From the NCBI GenBank assembly GCA_024500155.1, contig CM044858.1, forward strand, positions 3,100,001 to 3,164,000: a stretch of DNA of 64,000 nt. The letters run 5' to 3'. Shown here piece by piece: positions 41,401 to 55,150 of this stretch. Position 1 is the stretch's first letter, and each line of letters begins with the position of its first letter. The DNA is from Chenopodium formosanum (Eukaryota; Streptophyta; Magnoliopsida; Caryophyllales; Amaranthaceae). The translations under genes were made by a program, and so were the position numbers. The notes below the pieces were generated by a model. That model had not been told where the DNA came from, ran no database searches, and saw only the letters and a program-made list of their open reading frames with translations.

Positions 41401-44400
41401 GTATAACAGTGGATAACAATGAAAATTAAAAGGTAACATCCATGAAATATCAACATACCTTGGACATCATCTTAGCTAAGAACTCTGAACCCATTCTATG
41501 AGCAAGATGCTTATACTCTGGGCTACTGTTCCAGAATTCTCGCTCTTTACGTCGAGCAATAATCATATCAACATTTTTATTGATATCAGCCTGTGACCTA
41601 TTTACAACACCCACCCATGGATACTGCAACTTGTATGATTTGCCTTCCAAAATCTAAAAAATCAAGGATATTGAGCAAGGAATAAGAATGCAGGCCTTCA
41701 AGTCTCCAATTATGTCTTCCTTAAGGAAGTATTATTAGTATAGTGGCTTTTTAAAACTCAATTCCAAAGAAGGAATCATAAAAAAAAATATATATGTATA
41801 CAAAAATTAAGACTAAACAGCCAGCTTAACATAGAAAGCACTTACATCAACGGCATCAGTTCCTTTGTCCATAAGATCAACCTTCGTCAAAACTCCAAAT
41901 GTCCTCTCTCCTAACAAATGAGAACACAGTATCAACAAGAAAAAATGTTACTTAGTGTACCATTTTTGTAGATGAAGATGTTCAGCTCAAAAAGTTACCC
42001 AAAATGTCAACTGCTGCCCACACAACTTGTGAAACTTGCAAACTTCTAGTAACCACTACCACCACCCCTCAAGTAAAATAACAAAAAACTTTTACCCAAG
42101 GACCAATACTAAGACATTATCTCCTGGACAGGGCAAAAATTATTTCCTCCACTACTCAAAACTCATCAACAAAATCCCTATACACTACAGTGGCTTCAAA
42201 GTCCATATATGGAAACCAGGCAAGCAAGAGCTAACAATATGCTTCACAATGTATTATGAGACCACATTAGATGGACAAAGAGCAGAAATATCTTACCTTT
42301 GGGATCCACCTCACGAGAAATTTTAATTGCATCAGAAGTAGCAAGATCCTGATTAGCGGGAGATATTGCCAAAATGATACAATTGGGCTGCAACAAAGAC
42401 AATGCATCAGATATTTTGATTAAACTCACAATAAATAGGAAATTAATAGCTTAAAATTTAGAACACCCAGTGACTTTTTTTTGGAAGGGCCCGGGGGAGG
42501 CAACTTATAAACACTCTCATCAACAGATTTTGCAGCTTCTTTTTATATTACCTTTTCAATATAGGAGCGAACCATATTTTCAATATCTTGAACAATGCTT
42601 TCAGGTTGGCCATCTGCATCAATTAACCCAACAAAATAAATATAAATATATGTACAAAGCTCATCATCATATAATTAGCAACAAGACAAACTAAATAAGG
42701 ATAAGTGCTTCGATGAGGACAACTCACCAATAGCCACTTTGGTAAGTCCAGGAAGATCAATCAGCGTAAGGTTAACAACTGCCATTAAGCCAAATTGTTA
42801 GAAATTATAGCCTATTTTAAGCAACAAGATGCAACAAAACAAGAGAGATGAAGCCCTCAGATATCATCAACGTCAGCACAATAATTAACGTAAAGCCAAA
42901 AACGAAAGAGAACAGTAACACTAATTAATTGGCAGCTACTAAGGCGAAGATAGCAGTTAGCAACACTGGACCAAGACCTGTCTGTGAACCAGGACATCCA
43001 AAATTAAAACTAGTGACTAGCTCAGCCCAGGCTATCATCCTTAATTCTTATTTTCCTAGTCAATTACATTGAACATGATTGCTCGGAACAGTCCTAAAAG
43101 CCCAAAATCAGGGAGAACATGTAGGTTCATTGATACCCATACCTTTATAGAAAAAGGAGAAACAGAAAATGGTTCTCTCATGTTTCAAAAATTCAACCAA
43201 GCTACCTAAAATCATTTCGCCATAATGGTTGTGTTTACTGCATGAGCTTCTAAACTTATACGCACAACTAAGCATAGTGGATTAACAAATTTTTCGTACA
43301 TTTACGCTATGAAGTTGCTCCAAAATTTAAAAAACATTCCTACTACTCCGTAGTGTTTATAATTAACTTCATCTTATAGTAATAAAAATAAAATTAAAGG
43401 TAATATTCTATCTTCATATGCTTAAAAAACCTGCTTCCCAATTGTCTCAAATTATTAGAGAGAATACCATGTAAAGTATAATCAATGTGTCATTAATTTT
43501 AAATTGTTATCATCCTTTATGGTAATTTCTTTTGATAACCTAGCAAATTTAATTTAAGTCAACTTTTAATGGGGATACCATAAAAAAAAGTATACATGCA
43601 ACATAAATTATAGAAATATAAAATAAGGTGATTCATGCAAACCATTGACCTTACACGTGTAACTGCTCCTGTATATGCAAAGGCAAAAAGACATTCAAGC
43701 TGCATAAAAAAATCAAAGAGATATATGTCTTACCATTGGGGGAGTATATACTTAGATGAATAGGAACACTAGAGATTGCTTTACTACGCCCAGTCTCTCT
43801 ATCAGTCTCATCTGCTATCTCCTTCCGCACAGCAGCTGAATAGGCAATATCCAAGGTTTACATTGAAACTTTGAATAGAAAAGATAACAGGATGAACAAA
43901 ATATTACTAACAACTATGATAAGCTAACATACCAAAATCTGAGATCCGTTTCCTCGGAAGGTGCATAAATTCTGCCCATTCTCTATTTTCTTCAACCCTG
44001 TGTAATTGTAGAACAAGAGGACGCCTAGTAACAATACCTGCATAAAAGATAAGCATTAATTACAGCCAAACAAATCAAAATATGGAATATGTAAGGAACA
44101 TTAATTACAAAAGAACCAAAGTATCCAGAAAAAAGATTTTTACCAGATCCACGAGGCAAAAAATCCTTGCCGACAATGCTCTCCAAAACTGACGACTTCC
44201 CCGAACTCTACATATCATCAAAACATCCCAGGGGTAAGAATGTACGGTACTACAGTATGAAGAAAAGCAAGACAGCATGCTAAATTTGGACCTATGTGCA
44301 TCACTCTCCGTCCATCATCACTCTTAAAGCTACTTATTCTCGGAATCAACAATATAAATACAACTAATCATATAATTCTCATACTATCCACACTTCTCTT

Positions 44401-45223
44401 CCATTCATTCCATAAATCAAGCCCTATATCGAACATCATCTCCATCCAGAGAGATACACAAAGCACGGCAAAGAGAATCACTAAGTGATTATTAAGAAGT
44501 AGACAGTCTTAAGATATAAACTTTACCAACAAGCTAAACTTTTGAAGAATCCAAAGTAGAATACGCTCAGCACTTTCGACCTAAAATGATCACCATTCTC
44601 TTCATTTTGATTTGTTAACAATTCGATTACCCTAATCTATGTATTTAAATCGGAAAACTCAATCACCGACTCCACCTTAATGGAAAATCACAATCATTCA
44701 TAAAATACTAAGTATTCTAATTGCTTTTCTTTCAAAAAACACTTCTTATACTTGGGGAATTTCATTATTAGAGCAAATTTCTGTAAAAAAGTTGAACCGC
44801 CAAGTGTCGGTGATGGATAAGAATCAATGCCATAGCTAAAACACTAAATCTATAAAAATGGCATCAAACCAAATCACAAATCAATAAAAAAAAAAAAGCT
44901 AACATTCTAGCATAATTCGAACACAGTGAGCTACTCCAAGCAACAAATCGAACAAACTTCAAATCAAAATAAAAAAAAAATCCATCTAAAACAATCAACG
45001 ATTCAAAAAAAAATAACCCTAATTACCAAAACCAAATCAAAATGAAAGCAAATAAAAAGTAGGATCTGAGAAGAATCGAAGATCTGAGCAATACCTGACC
45101 TCCGACGACAGCGATGGCGGGAAGAGAATCCCAAAGAGTAGGAAGAGCGCTTTCATCACCATGATCGCCGAGAGCAGTACAAGCTCTCTGAATCTTGTTA
45201 ACGAGAGAAATCAAGTTCTCCAT
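38498..45223 (-). CDS. DRP1A: Dynamin-related protein of the DRP1 (phragmoplastin) class
   Basis: 16 minus-strand exons: 45223-45095, 44207-44144, 44037-43933, 43835-43734, 42778-42728, 42613-42552, 42387-42297, 41910-41846, 41653-41459, 41372-41253, 40605-40535, 40406-40181, 39626-39576, 39333-39105, 38897-38758 and 38626-38498. They total 1,830 nt and 609 aa, against about 610 aa for the family. GTPase motifs are complete: P-loop GGQSSGKSS split by intron 1, switch TRRP, DLPG, TKVD, and VNRSQ. The middle and GED regions follow, with no PH or Pro-rich domain, as in DRP1. The N-terminus MENLISLVNKIQRACTALGDHG is the DRP1A/B type rather than the DRP1C/E type. These proteins pinch membranes at the cell plate and in clathrin endocytosis. 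The A versus B label is uncertain: sequence suggests A, neighbours suggest B (At3g61760). Confidence 0.93.
39673..39690. mobile_element. Minimal retroposon insertion in DRP1 intron 12 with ~15-bp target duplication
   Basis: AAACATGGGAAGACA at 39658-39672 recurs at 39691-39705. Between them are TCCTTTC and a run of A. As with the 35.5-kb case, only a poly-A tail plus a few bases was inserted. Confidence 0.75.
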
Positions 45224-47086
45224 TACTGTAAATCAAAGCACCGATTAAGATGATTTGAGATTGAATTTTAGGGTTAGGGTTTTTCGAAAATTGAGAGATC
45301 TGGAGATTTTTGAATTCGAATGGGAAAATGGGGAGAAAAGAGAAATGAAGGAAGACGCTGAGAAAAATTATAAGAGAAGAGAGATAATAAAAATAGGGAA
45401 AATAAATGATGATGTAAAAAATGTTTCAAAAGAAGTAAGATTGCGTTTTTGGTTTGGCTGTTATTTTTAATTTTTGGTTTGTTTTTTATAAATTTTTATT
45501 TGTTGTTTCAATGGACCCACTTTTTGTGTAAGATGTTGGAACGGCTATATTTTGTGTGTTTGGGAACGTTTATAAAAAGAAGGTTGGATCATGTGAATTA
45601 GTGTTCATGGGCCCATAAATTTGAATCTTGGCACAACACCTTCATCTTTTTGGGGAAAGGACTCCTTTATTTTGATTCAAATTGGTTAGCAATCTTTGCA
45701 TGCCAAATTAGTTATTGGTCGAGCGATGTTTTGAGTTATGAACTCTAAATTACAAGACTTAAAAAATTTATGCATATCTATGTAATATAAAAAAATGAAA
45801 AGTTTGGCTAGTATGTATACATTATTCGTTCAATTGTGTTTTCCTTGATATAAAAAGTGCATTATAGGTTAGTTTAATAAATTAAACAATAAATACACGT
45901 TACGTGTTGAATATTATATTCCTTGAAAGTGTATTGTAGGTTAGTATAATTATTCAAAGAACAAATATGCTTCATATAAGAATTTCTTTGATTTTCAAAT
46001 GAGGGATTATGGGTTCGAATCTCGGTTAATGCAATATAGTTGGCTATGATTCTTATGAGAGGGTTGGAAGAAAGTTCGGAAATGAGTGAATTTGTAAATG
46101 CAGTTGTGAAATGACTTCTTTTTCTTGAGCTTGGTCGAGTTTACTAAATATTGGTCAAGTCTCAAGACTTGAGTTTATATTAAAGCTTATTCTCAATTGA
46201 TTTTCACTATTGATTCCATAGGTCCTCGTTTCATTATGTACTTGTACAAACTCCAAAGAGTAGATTCCATCATTGAGACCTTTTTGTATTTGCATTTGCA
46301 TTTGGCTGTGATGACACTTGACTGAATATGGGGGAATGTTACTGTTTCCAAAAGCATTACCCACATGTTACCATATTTAATATCACCACCCACATTCTAT
46401 CATATTGAATTACGAATCAAAATGAAAGCAAGTTACTTGAGATCTACAAATTTTAAACCACACTCGTACTCTAATCAAAATACATTTGATCACCTACCAA
46501 TGATGTTAATTTATATTTCATTTAAAGTCAAATTTAACTAGACTAGCTATCAATATTATAAATTTGAAAATACGCTAGTTTCAAACTAATGAGTAGGATA
46601 TGTGAAGCCCACATTCCCTTTGGGCCAGTATTAGCAAGGCACTTACTTACAACTATTACAAATTTACAAGGCCTTCTCTTCCAAAAATGTATTGAAAAAA
46701 TTGGCCTTTCCACATGTTTCCAAAAGACTCTATTTCAATCTCAATCTAAGATTTGAGAAACGTGAAAAGTTTTTGGTGTAATCTAGCATATTCCTATAAT
46801 CTTTATGGTGCAAAAAATGATCCCATGTTACACAAAACATACAAAAATTTTAATAATTGCCCCTTTTATGGTTCAAGTTTCTCATCAAATCCTAAGCTTT
46901 TACAAACAAACAAATACCTTTAATTTCAGCTACCAATTAGCTCAATTCTTCTCCTTACACTTGTTCTGTTTTTTTTCCTCCCTCTCAATACCTCTCGTTT
47001 TCAGTTCTTTCTCGATGAACTCTGAAACTAATTGAAACCCAGAAAATAAGATATAAGATTGAAGGTTTTTTTTGCTGTTTTTTCTC
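45224..47086. promoter_or_regulatory. Divergent intergenic region between DRP1 and the DUF212 gene
   Basis: Both genes start outward from here, so promoters and leaders of both lie in it. The first ~200 bp next to the DRP1 start is purine-rich on the plus strand (gagagaagagag), which reads as a CT-rich leader for DRP1. A C/T-rich leader precedes the DUF212 start (about 46930-47020). gggttcgaatctcgg at about 46013 resembles a tRNA B box, but no A box or tRNA fold was found. Confidence 0.45.
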
Positions 47087-49259
47087 ATGAAATCTACTGC
47101 AATCAAACCCTCTTTACCGTCATCTTTTAATCAAAAGCTTTTTAATCCCAAAAACAACCCATATCAAAGAGCAATTTCATTGTTTTCTTCATCAATTTTC
47201 AGGGCAAAACCCCAAAAAAGAGCAATTTGTATATCATGTAAACTTCCGATTAATGACCCACCTCATAATAGCTTCAATCGTTCAACACCCTTAAACCCCT
47301 TTTCATTATTAGTTCCAATTTTACAAAGTATAAAGAATTTCACAGCAAAAACAGCAAAATTTAACTGGGTTTCATACTTAAAAGACCCAGCAATTGATGA
47401 AATTACTAGATTAAACAACAAAAAGACACAATTTTTGCACAATGGAGTAGTTGGGATGGCTCTATTAACCGTGCAATCGACTGCTAGGGACAGATTTAGC
47501 CCATTTGTCGCGACACTAGCCGCGAATCCAACGTTTGTCAGTGGATTATTGGCATGGTTTTTGGCACAATCTACTAAGGTATTGTTGAATTTTTATGTGG
47601 AAAGAAGATGGAATTTAAGGATGTTTTGTGCTTCAGGTGGAATGCCGTCTTCTCACTCTGCTTTGTGTACTGCTATGACTACTTCTGTTGCGCTTTGTCA
47701 TGGTGTTGCTGATGCTTTGTTTCCAGTTTGTTTGGGGTTTAGCCTTATTGTTATGTATGATGCTACTGGAGTTAGGAGACATGCTGGTATGCAAGCTCAG
47801 GTAATAACCTAAACATTATCCATATTTGGTTTGGTGTAGAGTGTAGTACTTCCCATAGACTCGTAGTAAACACGTTCGGGGACTATTAATGTATCATACA
47901 TGTGGGTGTACCTGGAATTAAATAGGTGCATTTACTATTGAATGTGTATATCAACATTGTAGCACTATGTCATTAAATCCACATTATAAACTAGTCATAG
48001 ACTCGAAATTAATAGGGTTTGAGATAAATCTATTATACACACGTGTGTGCCTAGAAATAAATAAGTGGGTGCACAATCATATATACATCAACACTGTAGA
48101 GCTATGTCACTAATTCCTGGTTGTCCTGTCTCCTGTGTTACTGTGTATGACTGTTAGTTATACCTTGTTCTTGAATTAGTTGTCAAATTGTTCTAACCTC
48201 CCATAATTAAGAGCAAGACCATAAGATTCAACCTTTTCTCATTTTATGATAGGAATATGACATTATTTTGAGTAACATTGAATTTTCATAATTAAGGAAT
48301 ATGACATTCCTACACCAAACTTGCATTTATTTCCCTTCTCATCGTACTCTTATTGTTATTGAATGTACTACAATGTAGTAATTACAAAGTATTTTAAACA
48401 GTGTACTGGACCACTGATTAGCATATATTGTAGCTCAAACTTATTTTAGTTCTTATTATTTAACAACATACAAAAAATTTCTAGCTCTCTTTGCTTTGAA
48501 TTGTTTTCTATCATCCCATACTTAAGTTTAGATACTTTGTATTATATTCATGGCTCTGCAATGACATACAACAATTCTTCTATAGTTCTATACACAAAAT
48601 GATTGCATTATTAACATCATACGGAGTACTGGTTGTAAAGGAGAGCGTATGTTTTTCTGCAGTTCTGTCCTCAAATGAGGTAGCTCACAAGTTAAGCAAA
48701 ATTCAGTGGCCTTAAAACTTTATTAGCCTCAACGGGGATTTGAGGCCAACTGCTTGAATAATGTGAGGCCAAATGCTTTAAACGTAAACTGATGGATTGG
48801 TTGTTTATGATGCATCTGGTTAACCTTCATGATGTGTATGACAAACCCTACTGAAAGTGATATACTGAAAGGTGGTTATAACTGAAATTATGTACTCGTA
48901 GTTCATATAATCATAGGCATGTGATTTGCTCTTTCTCAAGTCTTCAATTCGAACTGCAGTTTAAGTTTCTAATGATACATTTCCTGTGTCAAAATTCTTG
49001 ACCTATTTTGATACTCCGCAGTTTGTAATTTTTGGCGCCTTAGTTAACCTATTCGAAGTTGCTAATATATTTGTTTCTATGGGATTCATTCAACTAGGTT
49101 CTGAACAAAATCATTGAGGATTTATTTCAAGGGCATCCCATCAGCGAAAGGAAGCTCAAAGAACTTCTTGGCCATACTCCATCACAGGTCATTGCCGGAG
49201 CTCTTCTAGGAATTGTAGTGGCTTGTTTTTGTTGCCAGGGTTGTTTGGTTCCGATATGA
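47087..49259 (+). CDS. DUF212 / acid phosphatase-vanadium haloperoxidase-related protein, probably plastid
   Basis: Two exons, 47087-47800 and 49098-49259, give 876 nt and 291 aa. The first ATG is at 47087; the longer frame upstream has no ATG. The N-terminus, MKSTAIKPSLPSSFNQ and onward, is rich in Ser and basic residues and has few acidic ones, as in a chloroplast transit peptide. The conserved core has GGMPSSHSALCTAMTTSVAL and DATGVRRHAGMQAQ, the DUF212 signature that resembles the PSGH motif of PAP2 phosphatases. Exon 2 adds LNKIIEDLF, LLGHTPSQVIAGALLGI and a hydrophobic end. The enzymatic role is unproven in plants. It resembles Arabidopsis At3g61770 (from memory), which would fit the neighbouring genes. 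Confidence 0.88.
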
Positions 49260-50264
49260 TTTACTTAAGTTACTTCTGAATGAAATCTTCTTTGGTATAA
49301 ATGTCCAGTTGCTAATGTTAAACGAGTCTTGGCATACAACTAATCACTTCACGGTGATATAATAATTACTGAAGGAGGTCTGAAGAAGCTATAGATTCAA
49401 TAGTTGCTTCCTTGAACATTTGTATCAGTTTATATTTTTTTTTTTGAAAGTAGGTCATCTCAATATAATTGTTGAGATGATGCTTCTGGTGTAATTTGAT
49501 TGGTATTGTAATTTGGATAATAACGATCAAATGAATGAGCTGCAATGTTTGTTGCTAGTTTTTCACAATATAATCCAATCCAATCCAACGTTTGTGAGAT
49601 TGACCTTCCAATCAGCTATTTACTCCAATCCATCAATTTTCTGGCCAAACAGCTTGTTACCAAATGAGGCCGCATTACATTGTTGGTTGCTTTTAAATAT
49701 TTTTTGTTTTAATTTGTTACGAAGCATTACATTGTTGGTTGCTTTTAAATATTTTTTGTTTTAATTTGTTACGAAGTATTTAGAGACGTAGCCTCATGGG
49801 TAAGTCCGTAAGTTCGTTTTCTTTAATATGTTTGACTTTCAATAAAACTACATGATACACTTTTTTTTTCCATGGTAAATAAGATGAATTGTTCTATTGA
49901 ATTGGTTACATAATAACAGTAATAACACAACCTTAACAGGTGATGCACCTGTCAAGTAGTCAAGTGTTTTCTTGCAATAAACGCTCTCAACTTCTCAAAT
50001 TGCCCTTGATACAAATCTAGATTTTTAAGTGACAACTAGAAAGTCAACCTTTTCAGCTGCCAACATTTTTTTTTCCGACGGTCTCTATCAAAGTTCGTGT
50101 AAATAATCATATTTGGCGCAATTTTATCATCTCTTCACTCCTTTTTGTTCTCTCGACATTTTATACTTGAACAACCTCGTATTATTGATTGAGCAGCTGT
50201 TTAATTTTTGTGATCATAATTATTCTTCTGAGTTTTGGGTTTTATTCAGAAGATCGTTGTTAAA
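49260..50264. other. Intergenic region with a perfect 52-bp tandem duplication
   Basis: The DUF212 3' UTR lies at the left. A 52-bp unit beginning cattacattgttggttgc occurs twice head to tail without mismatch (49673-49724 and 49725-49776). A T-run with gaaagtag at about 49435 may be a retroposon tail. The right part should be the promoter and leader of the CBL-like gene. Confidence 0.6.
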
Positions 50265-53194
50265 ATGGGTTGTGGGAATTCAAAAGATGAAATGAAGTTG
50301 TCTTCGTCTGATGATTTCTCTCTCCTTGCGGCAGATACTGTTTGTGAGTTTTTTTTTTTTTTTTCAATCTATTATTTTGTAATTTTTGTTATGAATTTTT
50401 TGGTGGGAATTTTTGTTATGATTTTAATTGAATGTTTTATGAAAATATAAGATATGTGAATTAAATGAATGTGTATGAGATTTGATATTCCTAAAAATGC
50501 TTGAAGTTTGTAGCCATGATTTCTTAATTTGGGACTGATTGCATAGCAAGAATTTGTTTATTTTGTTTGGATGATAATATAAAATGGGATGTGTAGTCCT
50601 CTCTAGCCAAGACTTCCATTGTGCAACCGGTTGTATGATGTGCATGGTACAATCAAAGGTTATTACTCATAATTGGCTTAATTAATTACTCATTTCGAGT
50701 AATCTCAAATGATCAAATGAACCACGAAATAACATTGGTTTGTACAACACTTAAGTGGAACTTTTTGTACTTGCATGATCAGTGAAACAATTTTTTTAAC
50801 TTCATTATTTTCTAATATTTCTATGTTTAAACAAACAACTATGGTCCTATGGATGACTATACGGAATAATCACTTTTGGTTCATGTAGCCGACCCTACTT
50901 ATCGGACTAAGACTTTGATTGATTGATTGAAACAAACAACTATGAAGGTGTGTGAGTGTGACTGAACATAATTACCTAACTATTAATGATTGTTTTGTGT
51001 TGCATTTACTGAGGATGAAGTGGATCTTTTATATGACTTATTCAATAAACTCAGCAACTCTGTTGTCAAAGATGGTTCTATTCAAAAGGTATATAATATT
51101 CTTGATGTATAAGTGATACTTAATTTGTTTTATATGGTAGCAAATGAAGAGTTGTTATGCATTATTTTGTTGCTATATTTAAGTTATTATTATGGAATCT
51201 TTATTCTAATACAATTATCAATTATGATGATCAGGAGGAACTTCAACTTGCATTATTCAAGAATAGTATGAAGAGAAGCCTTTTTCTGGACAGAGTATGT
51301 GTTTCCTTTTAGTTGTTATTAGATGCTGATGTCTCACAATTCATGCAAGAATTTCCGATGTATAGTTGTTCACTTGTTCTTTTTCCTTCGGTTTGCATAA
51401 TACTGAAGTATTTTTTGCCTTACAAGATAAGTTGAGGGCATTTATTAAGTACAAAGTATTACTTTAGGATTCAGAAAACTGGACAAACCTTGTAGCAATT
51501 TGAACTGTGGGACTATCAGTGTATGATCTGATTCACTGATTGCTAGGTGTCACGTTTCGTTTTGGCAGTCAAACTGATATGGTGGATTTTATTACCATCT
51601 AGGGCCTTGTATATGCTGACAATCACTGATTCACTACTGGTTTTGTTACATGCACTTCTCGGTTTTACTGACAAAAACTGTAACTCGGCTTTTTGCCACA
51701 GCCTTACTAACTCGGTTGCATACTTGCAGATGTTTGATCTCTTTGATGTCAACCAAAATGGCTGCATTGAGTTTGGAGAGTTTGTTCGATCATTGAGTGT
51801 CTTTCACCCTAGAACTCCTGACAAAGATAAAATGAAGTGTATGCAATACCTTAACTTACATCTAAGCCCAAAGTTCCTAGATAGCTCAATAACTTGTTCT
51901 GTCAATTGTTTCCTGCTATACCCTGCTAACGTATAGCTTTCTGGCAGATGCATTTCGGTTGTATGACCTTCAAGGAACTGGCTATATTGAACGTGAAGAA
52001 GTAAGTACATATTAACTTCTATATATATCTGTAAATTCCATACCATCAATGCATCAAATGTACTTTGCCTTACCTTTGTGGTATCTGATTGGTGGTATCC
52101 ATTTCTTTTAGCACAAAGAATTAAAGTCATAACACCCTTAATCTTCCAGCATGGTGAAAAGACTTCATACTCCCCTTTCAAAAATAAAGAAGGGATTAAA
52201 ATCCGCTCTAATCCAGGGTGAAAGCCCATGAATGATCAATACACCTGAGGATTCAAAAGTTAAAATGTGAGCACATGAATTCTTATTAGCTGCAGAACAC
52301 TGTGAAAACATCAGTACGATTATGTGGCCTGTAAATAGTGAGGAAATGACTCATCAGCATGTTAACACGAACAAGAAACAGAATATGGTCTAGTCAGATG
52401 TATAATTTATTAGGCTGTTTTAACTTGTTTGAATTATAAATAAAAATTTCATGAGAAAGGGTCTGCAAGTTATATTGTTCAACTGTTTATTCATATATAC
52501 ATAGAAATCTAAAGTAATGGTTGAGTACATATTTAGGTTTGAGTGAAGCTAATTTGTTTGTTAAGGTTTGTTCAAAGTTACCTGTTTTGTTTTGGGAATA
52601 GTAAATCAATGCCCTTAATGCAGTGACTTTGCTTCCGAGATGATTTACAATAGAGCAAAAGTGCGGAGTAGTAATTTTTTACTTTCATTTGTACAGCTGA
52701 AAGAAATGGTGGTGGCCCTTCTGCATGAATCAGATTTGCATCTCTCAAGTGATATCGTTGAAGCCATTGTTGACACGGTATGGACTTAAAAGTTGGAATT
52801 GCTAACTTGTTATTTTTCAATATATGAATATTGATCGAGTTGGGCAAATATGGCTGCTTTCTTTGTTACCAGACATTCAAAGAAACAGATTTAAAAGGTG
52901 ACGGAAAATTGACATGGAAGAATGGGAAGAATATGTAGCAAAAAATCCCAAACTGCTAACTAACATGACTCTTCCCTATCTAATGTGAGTAATTACAATA
53001 TCTAATGTGAGGATTTGATTTGACCTGCTCTTTGAATTTCAATATTTTTTTAGCATCTGTATTTTGTCAGTATCTCTGTACATTTGCACTTATAAGCTAT
53101 TCTTCGTGCTTTCAGGGATGTTAATCTTGCTTTTCCGAGCTTTGTGGTGAACAAAGAAGCTGAATGCTTACAGAGAAAGGGACCAGAGGAATAG
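50265..53194 (+). pseudogene. Calcineurin B-like (CBL) Ca2+ sensor gene with two lesions
   Basis: Eight exons like the CBL family: 50265-50343, 51006-51088, 51235-51294, 51730-51838, 51948-52000, 52697-52777, 52873-52984 and 53116-53194. Ancestral length would be about 218 aa. The start MGCGNSKDE carries the Gly2 myristoylation and Cys3 palmitoylation signals. EF-hand blocks are clear (FDLFDVNQNGCIEFGEFVRS, FRLYDLQGTGYIEREELKEM), most like the CBL4/SOS3 group. Two defects are seen. The base before exon 2 that should complete AG is T (51004-51005 reads AT). The A-run at 52905-52908 is one base short inside EF-hand 4, so the frame shifts and meets TAG at 52936-52938. Splicing could bypass the first defect by using ACT|GTTTGT with CTGAG|GATGAAG, in frame. 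CBLs recruit CIPK kinases to membranes. Probably a decaying gene; a base error in a homopolymer cannot be excluded. Confidence 0.72.
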
Positions 53195-55143
53195 ACGCAA
53201 GTTCTTTCTTTTGACATGAATTTTGACAGTATCGCAAAGGTTCATGAAGCTGCATGTTTGGTGTTTACTGTTTAGTTGAAGCTCATAGGGGATAGAATCT
53301 CTGCATAAATGCTGGGGTAGTGGGGTTAGATGTAGGGGTTAGATGTCCTGGTACGACAGCCATCGTGACTGTATGAGCAATGGTGTTGATCATTTGTGCA
53401 TTGGACTGATGGGTAGCAGATGATGTGCATACGGCACTGATGCGTTATATGCTATGAGGTGTGAAAATCATACTCCATAGCATGAACATACTACTTCAAT
53501 GTAAACGGAACTTTTGTATCACAACATTCACAAGAATCTCATGAGCAAATTCACAATATTTAAGTTATCTGAGTATTTTCAAATCTTGACAGCACATTAT
53601 TGATCACAAGTTCAGTCATCATTTGGTCTTATTGTACTTCTTTAGTTGTGGTTATACCGTTATGTGTATCTCATACTGCACATCCTGAAATAAATTCATG
53701 AGTTTGAGGCCCTAATTATTGAATGCTTCGTATCTTGTGTTCTTGAGCGAGGCGAGCTCACTGCTGTACAACCTATTTTGCTGTTACCATACCTTTCCTT
53801 ATAAAACTGAGATACATCAATTTTCATTTCTGCAGCTAGTCTTGTAGACAAAGTAAACTTGGATATACATACATAGATACGCTCTACCTGACTGTGACGT
53901 ACACGTTCATCGCCTCGTGTACTGCAGGCTGTACGCCTGTACGATATATAAGATATACCAAATCATGTGGTAGTGAAAACTTTGCCTAAGGCAACTTGTT
54001 GGAAGGGAGTTCTGTCATTTGGTAAGTACCTAAAATTGACGTTGAAAGCTTGAAATGTTTATTAGCAAAGGCACAGTCAATGAAATGAAATTGACATTTG
54101 GACTGATGTATCAAGTTGGATTTCTTCATTTCTTGAGATTTAATCTGACTTAGATATTTTTTGTCCATTTCTTTGGTGTGCTACAAGTCTTCAACAAACG
54201 ACACAACGTGCAATTAACCCATAATCTCCGCTGAAGAACATTTCTTAATTATTTTTAAAGTAAAGTGGATTTTTTTATCTTTTGATTATTGTTCAACTAC
54301 ACTACAATTGTACTGCCTTTTATTTGACAATAGATTTTCTATTTTTCTTGGCTTTGATACATGTTCAGCTTTCCCATGAAAGATACTTAGTAATATTATA
54401 TGATATTTGGTACACAAATTTAATTCAACTCAATTCAAGTTATGTAAATTAAGAGTTGATATTATTTCATTTAAACAAGAAAAGAAAAAAAAAAAAAGAC
54501 ATATTCTCTACATTGTTGCACGTCTTATACATGATTTGGGATAATGAAAGAGCTAATTAAAGAGTACATAAATAATATAAGCATTCATTTCCGACTAACA
54601 ATCAACTCAATTCAAAAGACTTTCATACCAAACATGATCCGACTCAAGCCAAACATTCAATTAGCTTTAGCTACTATCAAAAGTAAAAACCAACCTACGT
54701 TTGCTCACTAAGCTAATTTCTTAATTAAGTACATGTACAATACGGAGTACAAAAGTATAATATCCTTTTCTTAAAAAATTCAGTTTTATTACTTTAAGTT
54801 ATTAAAAGACGGTTGAATTAATTACAGAAAATCTCACCTTTCCAGCATTTCTTATGGCCCAAGACAAAAATAAATGCAAATCCCCTTTATTTTTCTTTTT
54901 AATAAAAATACAAAAAATTAAAAATGAAACAACCAAAAAAAAAAACTCACCGTTGCCAATAAAATGCCGTGGCTCCACTTTCTTTAACCAATCAGAGCTT
55001 CCCGTTAACGTGGCATCCCACAGTTTTCCCAAAAACAACCACTCATAAAATAATTAAAAATAATTTTTTTTATAAAAAATATTTATTTTAATTAATAAAA
55101 AAAAGTGTCAACGTTGCGAATATTAGTTAGCTACGACTACGCG

Positions 55144-55150
55144 TATATAT
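55144..55150 (+). promoter_or_regulatory. Likely TATA box of the PI4K-gamma gene
   Basis: TATATAT lies within gcgtatatatcatcc, followed by a pyrimidine-rich stretch that looks like a transcription start region. It sits about 475 bp before the ATG, leaving room for a leader with one intron. Confidence 0.5.

Noticed and set aside
46005..46060. tRNA-derived SINE suggested by a B-box-like gggttcgaatctcgg
   Set aside because: No A box, no poly-A end and no target duplication were found.
47072..47086. Upstream start for the DUF212 protein
   Set aside because: The frame is open but begins with TTG. The first ATG in frame is at 47087.
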